From Dromaius novaehollandiae (Eukaryota > Chordata > Aves > Casuariiformes > Dromaiidae), in assembly GCF_036370855.1 (NCBI RefSeq), contig NC_088101.1, positions 6,207,501 to 6,271,500 of the forward strand: DNA of 64,000 nucleotides. Reading direction: 5' to 3'. The translations under genes and the position numbers were made by a program. Each line of letters starts with the position of its first letter. Positions within the stretch are counted from its first letter, which is position 1. Below the pieces are notes generated by a model. It had not been told where the DNA came from, did not search any database, and was given only the letters and a program-made list of their open reading frames with translations. This document shows positions 57,701 through 64,000 of the stretch, piece by piece.

Positions 57701-60700
57701 GGTGATCTGCAGAGAAATCCAACCAAGAGCCACCTGGTAAAACAAGGGCTTTTCCCACCAGCCACGGCCCCTGCCAGCCAGGGAGCTTTCACTGTCTCCA
57801 ATTCTCACTGCAGCGACAGCCTTGTGGCCCAGCAGCAGCAAACTGTCCCGGCTCCCCACACTGCTAACGCTGTCGCCACCCTGGCACAGCACCCCGCGAG
57901 GCTCCACGGGCACTTGCAAAGGGCACAAAACTCCCTTGTGCAGAAGCACGAGCTGCAAAGCAGATGTGGAGTGGCACTAATGCCTGGGCCGCTGACTGTA
58001 CCGTGTGAGGCTCCAGGGCAGCCTGGCTGCTGCCCAGCTCCCGAGTGCAGCACTCGCTCCTGTGGCTGCTCTTTCCCGCTGCCCTTAACTTTTCAGTTAA
58101 GCACACCAGGATTTGGCACCCCAGGACGCTTCTCCCCAGGCTCCTCCACACCTCCACCATGTCGCTGCAAGGGAACAGATGCTTGCCCGTAAGCCCGCAT
58201 CCCCGGGTACCTGCGGCACCCTCACGAGAGGCCAAACGCTCCCCTCGTCTGCATCGGGGATGGCGATGCCCAGGTCCGGACAGGGAAACGAGCCCGTGAT
58301 CCTGCAGCGCTCGCCTTTCCCGGGGAAAAACCACCTGCTTCCGACCGGGACCCCCCACGCAGGCACACCCCACGGCTGGGTCTGGCAGCAGAGGGAAGGG
58401 CGAGTGCACAGACCTGTCTGTGGGCAGGCACGCCTGGAGGAGGCTGTCGAGCACCGGCTGTGGGTGAGAGTGGGCCAGGAGGAACACGGCCCGCAGCACA
58501 AAGCACCTGCGAGCGCTCTGCCGGGTGCTCCGCAGGCAGGTGTAAAGGAGGTGCATGAGTTTGGGCACCTGAAAGGAGGAAGGCGACAAAGAATGGCTCG
58601 GCACGTCCTTTCCCCGTCCGTCTTCGGGGCCAACAGCCAACAACAGAGAGCAGCCAAAGGTGAATGCAAAAAATGCCTCTCTCACCTCCTCCTGGAATAT
58701 TTGCTCTCCGCAATCCCCCAGGAAGGTGAGCGTCCACCGCTCAGCGGCCCACGCGCACACGGGCCTGGTGCACAGCAGGCTCTCCACAATGCTGCTCATG
58801 AAGCCTGAGGCCTGGCCTCGGGGGAAATATTTGCAAACGAGCTGGGGAGAAATCAGAAACACAAGCGACCACCTCACAGGCTGCTCAGATGCAAAACTCA
58901 CGTCCTGACAGCAGCACCCACACACACACACACACACACGCACACACACGCACACACATACATACATATTGTGGCCCCCACTCTGCACTCCAGGGGCCAG
59001 TTACCTTCGCGATGTTGGTGGAGGTGGCCAGCAGAGACTCAGAGGTGACGGCACTGAGCCTCTCACGCAGGCGCCCGATCTCGTTGGTCCAGGGCGCCAC
59101 GTCTGTGTTCTCGGCTGCAGCCAGGAGAAAGAGGAGTCATGTTCGCGGGGAACCAACCTCCGGCCACGCGGGTGGATAAGGGAGGACCCAAGGGAGGGTG
59201 GCGAAGGCCACGTCAAGCCAGGGCCCCCCAACGTAGCGCAGTGGGTTTGCCAGCCAGGCAAGGGTCCGGCCGCAGACAGGGACGGTCCCTGGCACTGGGG
59301 ACACCGTCCTGCCCTCAGCAGCGGGGACAGCTCTGCCCACTCTCCTCACCTCCTGTTCGGAGCAGGTGGCTGAGGCAGGTCACTGCCCACCAGCGGGACG
59401 CGGCCGACGTGTCGCACGTCAGAGGCCCCAGCAGTCCTGCCAGGGAGCCGAACCACTCGCAGGCACGGCCTCGCTGTGGGAGCAAGAGGCAGGCAAAAAG
59501 GTCACCGGTAGCCCCGTGGCCGCTCTCCTTCTCCCGGCCTCACTGCCCCCGAGCCGCAGCTGACCTGGGGGCAAACGAGGGGCTGCCCTGCAGCCCCCAG
59601 GAGGCCCAAAACCCAGTGCCCGCCCACACAGAGCTCCCTGTGCATGGGGTCCCCGCTCACCCTGTGCTCGCATCTCTCTTCATAAGAGCCCAGCACCTGC
59701 ACGCACACCTGCAGGGCCCTCTCCCGCTCGCATGCGTGGGCCGAGGTGAGCCAGCGCCGCAGGACCTGGCACAGGCAGACCTGTCTCACCACGGGCATCC
59801 TTCTGCTCGACACCCCTCGCTGGCCCCCTCCCTTCCCGACCCTGCTACCTCCGCGGCCCCGGTCTCTCCGGGCGACCCGGCCAGTGGCGAGGAGCCCTTC
59901 CCCGTGGGGACCTCCCCACTCCGGGCTCCTGCCGTGGGCAGCATTGAGTTGTGCAGCACCCCTCGCTCACAGCTGCGGCTGGGGAGAAGCTCTGGCTCAT
60001 CTAGGGGCTCTGCAGGACACTGCAAGCTGCCTGCAAGGAAGCTGCGGCCGATGGCAAAAGCCTGGATACAAACTTTGGGCAAGGGGGCCTGGAACTAGGA
60101 CCATTCCACTCTCCGCCAATGTGGGCGTTGCACCTAGTTACAGGGAAGCTCCCCTCCTCGGACCAGCCCCACGGGCATGATCCCCACGGCTCTGCCCCGC
60201 TCCGGCAGCGGCAACACTTTCCCTGCCACGCCGAGGACACTCACCTGCACCATGTCCTCGAAGCGGATGGGGGCCAGCTCTGCCCAGAGAAGGGCTCCCA
60301 TGAGCTGGCCCAGCGCTCGCAGGGACGGCGCCTGCACACCCTGACACCAGAAAGGGGGACTGAGGCCGGGCACCCTGCGGAGACGCCAGCGCAGCCAGCG
60401 GCTGCCGGAGCATGGGGTGCCCGGACCTGGGCCCCCACCGAGGGGCAGCTGAGAAGGGCCAGCGCCTACCGGTGGGCATGAAGCAGCCACCGCCGTCTGC
60501 CCTCTCCTGTCCATCTGCTCCGGGCGACGAAGGCACACGATGCCCTGGCAGCACTGAGCCAGGAGGTGGCGGTTTTCCTCCCTGCTCAGACGGGGCTTCA
60601 GCTTGCTGCCAGCAGAAAAAAGGCACAGAAGACAGAGAGGCCGCTTACTAGCACTCTCCAGGCCGAGTCAGAGGACAACTGCCCTTGGCCCCATCGACAG

Positions 60701-63700
60701 CCCCAAATCCAACACCCGCAGCCCCAGCCAGACCAGCCAGCTGTGCTGGGACATGCAGTGACTCCCACAGCCCCAGGGACAGACCCTACCTCAACTGCTG
60801 CATGGCCACAAGGGCCCGGGGGTGCACCGGGGACTCCTGGGGCTCTTCCTGAATCACCTCCTGCAAGTCACAGGCAGGCACACGCAAGGTGGGCAGCGGG
60901 CAGGGGTGCCGCAGAGCCTTCCCACCCACCCCGGCCAGGGGCTCTGCTGCCAGACCCCGCAGGCACCGGCTCCACCACCCCCATGGCTCCCACCAAGGCC
61001 CCGCAGGATGACGTGGCAGCTCCCTGGGGCCCGGACACACCACATTCCCCTGCCACGGCCCCAAGCAGCAGCACCCACGCGCCCCGCCGGCTGGGGATGC
61101 AGCTCAGGGCACTCGGGAGCTCGCGCACTGCCCCAGGAGACCATCGGGCTCTGCACAAACCTGCCCCACGGCAGAGCCCAAAGCTCCCCTGCGCAACGTC
61201 CCCGGCTCTGGGCACTCACCAGCAGGGTCTGCAGCAGCTCCCGCTTGCAGCAGAGCTCAAACCTGGGGCCGGCGCCTGCAGCCTGGATGGCAAGGCTGAT
61301 CTCGGTGACGCTCTGCACCAGGGAGAGCTTCAGCTGCGCATCCTGATCCCAGGGGAGAAAAACACACTTGGAGCTCTTCCAAGGCCCCAGGGCTGAAAGA
61401 GCAGCTGGGCTGGGGGGGATCCGCCTCCAAGCACAGCACAGGGACAACACTGTGCCCTCCGGGAGCCCCGCGGAACCCAGCTCAGCACCTGCGCCCCACC
61501 AAGGAAACCTCTCTCCCCTCCTGGGAAGGAGCCTCCCACGGGGAGGGGAGCAGCTGCCCAGCTGCCAGCTGGAAAGACCCCGCAGACCCTGGCCCACGGC
61601 AGCAGGGCGAGCAGCACTGGTGCTGGCTGTGACGGGAGAGGTGCGCGTGGCAAGGCCCAGGAGAGGCCGGAGCTGGCGGCACCCGGCCGGCTCTGCCTCG
61701 CACCCCGAGCACCCACCTGGCAGCCCTCTCGGTAGAGCTGCAGGACATTCGCCACCACGTCTCTCTCGACACGGGCGAGCAGCTGCTCCCTGGGGGCGCG
61801 CAGCGCCATCCGGCCGTACATCACCAGCAGCGCAGCGCGAGTAGCGCGGGTCCTTCTTGCCTTGCTCTGCCGGGGGGTCGACGGAGAACCACCGAGACGT
61901 CAGCCCGTGGCCCTGCTGTGCCTGGGACCCCGCGCGCTCCCAAGGCGGGAGCTGCCCCGCACCCGACCGGCGGCTCAGCTCCCCACGCACCTCCCGGCAG
62001 CTCCCCGCAACAACACCGCGGGCCCTTTACCTTCTTGCGTTTCAAAGTCCCCGTGAACTCCTTCACCAAGGACAAGGCCAGCTGGAAGTGGCTCTCGGCA
62101 CAGCGGGACACAACTGAAACCATGCCCTGCAGCACAGCAGAAACGGGGAGTCGCTCCAGCCCCAACGCCCAGCCCTGGCTGACTCCGCTTTCCCCAGGGA
62201 AACGGCCGCAAACAGAACAGCAGCAAGGGCTGCAGCAGGGCACGCAGAGCCCCTCTGTCCCAGGGACATGCAGGGGACACGCGGGAAAGCAGGGCGACAC
62301 AAGGAAACCTCACCTGCGCCTGCCACAGCTCCAGGAAGTTGGCTGCTTTCAGGTGCTCCAAGGTCTGCTCCTGCACGTGGTGGAGACACCCACAAGCTGC
62401 CAGGGCCGTGCCGAGAGCCTTGTACAGGAACCGCTGCAAGAGAAGAGGCCGAGCCCCGCCTGTGGTGACAGCCCGGCCTGGCCAGAGAGGGCCAGGCCAC
62501 ACTGGCCACACTGTGCCAGGACCTGCCGAGGCGCCTGCGGCACCGGCCCCACAGCAGCCGGCGGCCAGCCCGGCCCCGCCGCCAGCTCAGCACAGAGGGG
62601 AGTGCGAGCCCCTTCGTGGGGAAAGAGAGCAGGCAGCAGGGAAACCAGCCCGCGCGGCAGAGCACCACCGCCAGCCCTCACCCTGGCCTGAGTGTCCCCG
62701 GGCTCTGCCGCCGCAGCCCTCGGGGCGCGCGAGCCACAGCCACGCCACGCAGGGAACAAACCTTCTCCCAGGACAGGCGGGGAGAGCTGCCCAGCTGCCG
62801 GCTCAGCTCCTGGCTCAGGCCCACGGTCCAGGCCTCGCTCGCAATGAGCTCCAGAGAGGTTTGCAGGAACTAGGGCAGAGTGGGAGATGAAGCAAATGCC
62901 CCCCTGCCCTTGGCCGGGGCCTTTTGCTCATCCAAGGGGCCCTGGAGACTGCCGGGCAGAGCTCCCCCTCGCAACAGCCTGTCTCCTCACCCGCCCCTCT
63001 TGCAACCTGCCTCTCGCTCTTCCCCTAATGCGCCACTCGAGGCCCCTGGGCTTGGTACACGCCAGAAGCAGGCGGTGCCACGGCATGGGGCCACGCTGGA
63101 GGCCTCTGCCCCAGCCTTCGGCTGCATTTGTGCTCAGCTGTGCCCCACGTGCCGAGAGCAGCTCCTCTGAGCGGGCAGCACCCACGGCTGGGGCAGGCAC
63201 CGGGGGCTCGGGACGTGCCCGCACCGCTCGGTGCCCAAACAGGGAGCCCCCAGGTTCCTCCCACCACTTTTCCTGCCCCCCGTTTGCCCTATCCAGCAAG
63301 GGCCCCCACAGGGACGCTGTACCTTCAGCAGAAGGCTCTCCCACTCGGCCACGTCCAGGGAGCTCGCTGTTGTTCCTGCAAAGCCCGAGGAAGCAAAGCC
63401 CTCGCTGTTATCCCAGCGAGCACCACGGCAGAGCCCGGGTGTCTCCTTTGCAGTCTGATGCCCCAAAGCCTCAGGCCACCAGGCTGACAAGCGCCCGCAA
63501 ACCCGGCACCGTTCCCTGCTGCCAGGCTGGGGAGCTGAGGGCATTTTGCTGCCCCCTCCACCCCCAGCCTCTCCCTCCCGCCAGCACTTTACCTGCCAGG
63601 TGCTGCAGCAGCAGGGGGATGTCTGCGGCCCACTTTGCCCCCACGGCTCCGTGGATCGTGCCGGGGAGCGCCTGCAGCAGCTGCAGGGCCGCGGCTCCAC

Positions 63701-64000
63701 GGCCACCGCCCACGTGTGGAGCCACTGCCGCCACCACCTAGGCCAGGGCAGGAGAGAGATGGGCTCGCTCCTGCCCCAGGAGCTGTGGCTACCCTGCAGG
63801 CAGGCAGGTCAGCACTGCCCCGGCTTGCAGCAGGCAGCCAATGGCTTTGCCCAGGGACTGCCGTGCCACAGGAGGAGCAGGAGCCCCTGACAGGCACCCT
63901 GCGACACGCTCCTGCCTCCTCCCGGGGCACCCGGCACCGGCCTCAGCACCGTCTCTCCTGCCCTCTGCCCTTGCCCCAGCCACAAAAGTTCTTTCCCCGG
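54751..64000 (-). CDS. MROH2B-like: MROH2B-like HEAT-repeat gene, copy D (5' end outside window)
   Basis: This copy enters from the right edge between exons 14 and 15 and runs to a poly(A) signal at 54751-54756. Exons seen: 15 at 63593-63737, 16 at 63323-63375, 17 at 62762-62869, 18 at 62314-62433, 19 at 62031-62126, 20 at 61717-61866, 21 at 61220-61342, 22 at 60790-60860, 23 at 60470-60605, 24 at 60245-60340, 25 at 59661-59765, 26 at 59350-59473, 27 at 59005-59114, 28 at 58686-58841, 29 at 58414-58568, 30 at 58002-58164, 31 at 57540-57706, 32 at 57411-57452, 33 at 57103-57240, 34 at 56818-56929, 35 at 56573-56719, 36 at 56102-56284, 37 at 55803-55955, 38 at 55533-55655, 39 at 55263-55365 and 40 at 55059-55141. 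The exon 33 donor is TT instead of GT, and reading on into the intron meets a stop at once. Its last 350 bp are much more diverged than the rest. D may be a failing copy. Confidence 0.8.
58169..64000. repeat. Array unit 4, first 5.8 kb
   Basis: The array continues to the right edge without a break, so its true copy number cannot be read from this window. Confidence 0.95.
58918..58968. repeat. (CA)n microsatellite, unit 4 (expanded)
   Basis: This is the copy D version, about 10 bp longer and with fewer interruptions than the other three, which marks it as a separate lineage at this spot. Confidence 0.9.

Larger units (their letters stand above)
38935..58168. repeat. Tandem 19.2-kb array unit 3
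   Basis: This unit is 19,234 bp; the 332-bp loss in the CpG island accounts for the difference from unit 2. Its left three quarters track unit 2 closely. From about 54905 rightward it carries many private differences. Confidence 0.95.

Noticed and set aside
1-64000. Unit-to-unit identity as a pure assembly duplication
   Set aside because: The units carry their own large deletions, indels and hundreds of scattered substitutions, which an artefactual copy would not have. Copy number still needs long reads.

Overview
The window looks like bird DNA, probably from a GC-rich microchromosome. It is very GC-rich, its genes have many small exons separated by introns of about 70-850 bp, and no mammalian-type SINEs or LINEs stand out. 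The genes belong to the MROH (maestro HEAT-like repeat) family, which is known for lineage-specific copy-number growth in birds. A class I (gamma-like) endogenous retrovirus fossil is also present. The bird assignment is an inference; no species can be named from sequence alone.

The whole window is a head-to-tail tandem array. Three complete units (1-19367, 19368-38934, 38935-58168) and the first 5.8 kb of a fourth (58169-64000) are nearly identical, mostly differing by about one percent or less by eye. Each period carries one minus-strand MROH2B-like gene. Reading in the direction of transcription (right to left), the order is: CpG-rich candidate promoter with an NRF1 site; a short degenerate 35-bp repeat; a 60-bp copy of one of the gene's own introns; a 1.7-kb retroviral pol fossil; a leader region; a 25-nt start exon; about 40 further coding exons; an AATAAA signal; and a G-rich spacer of about 0.6 kb leading to the next promoter.

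Four gene copies are seen. Copy A (1-11703) has its 3' end outside the window. Copies B (15944-31266) and C (35512-50835) are whole. Copy D (54751-64000) has its 5' end outside. I derived splice sites and reading phase exon by exon for copy B. Exons 0 to 39 join in one open frame of about 1,560 codons, close to the size I recall for mammalian MROH2B. B therefore looks like an intact gene, except that its last one or two exons could not be resolved.

The copies differ in informative ways. A has lost 219 bp, including most of exon 15 and its acceptor, and uses GC instead of GT at the exon 5 donor. C has lost 332 bp of its promoter CpG island. D has a destroyed donor at exon 33 and a strongly diverged patch at its 3' end. 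Variants are shared among the copies in conflicting combinations (A with D, A with C, C with D), which points to gene conversion or unequal exchange within the array. I found no RNA genes, CRISPR arrays or unrelated protein genes.
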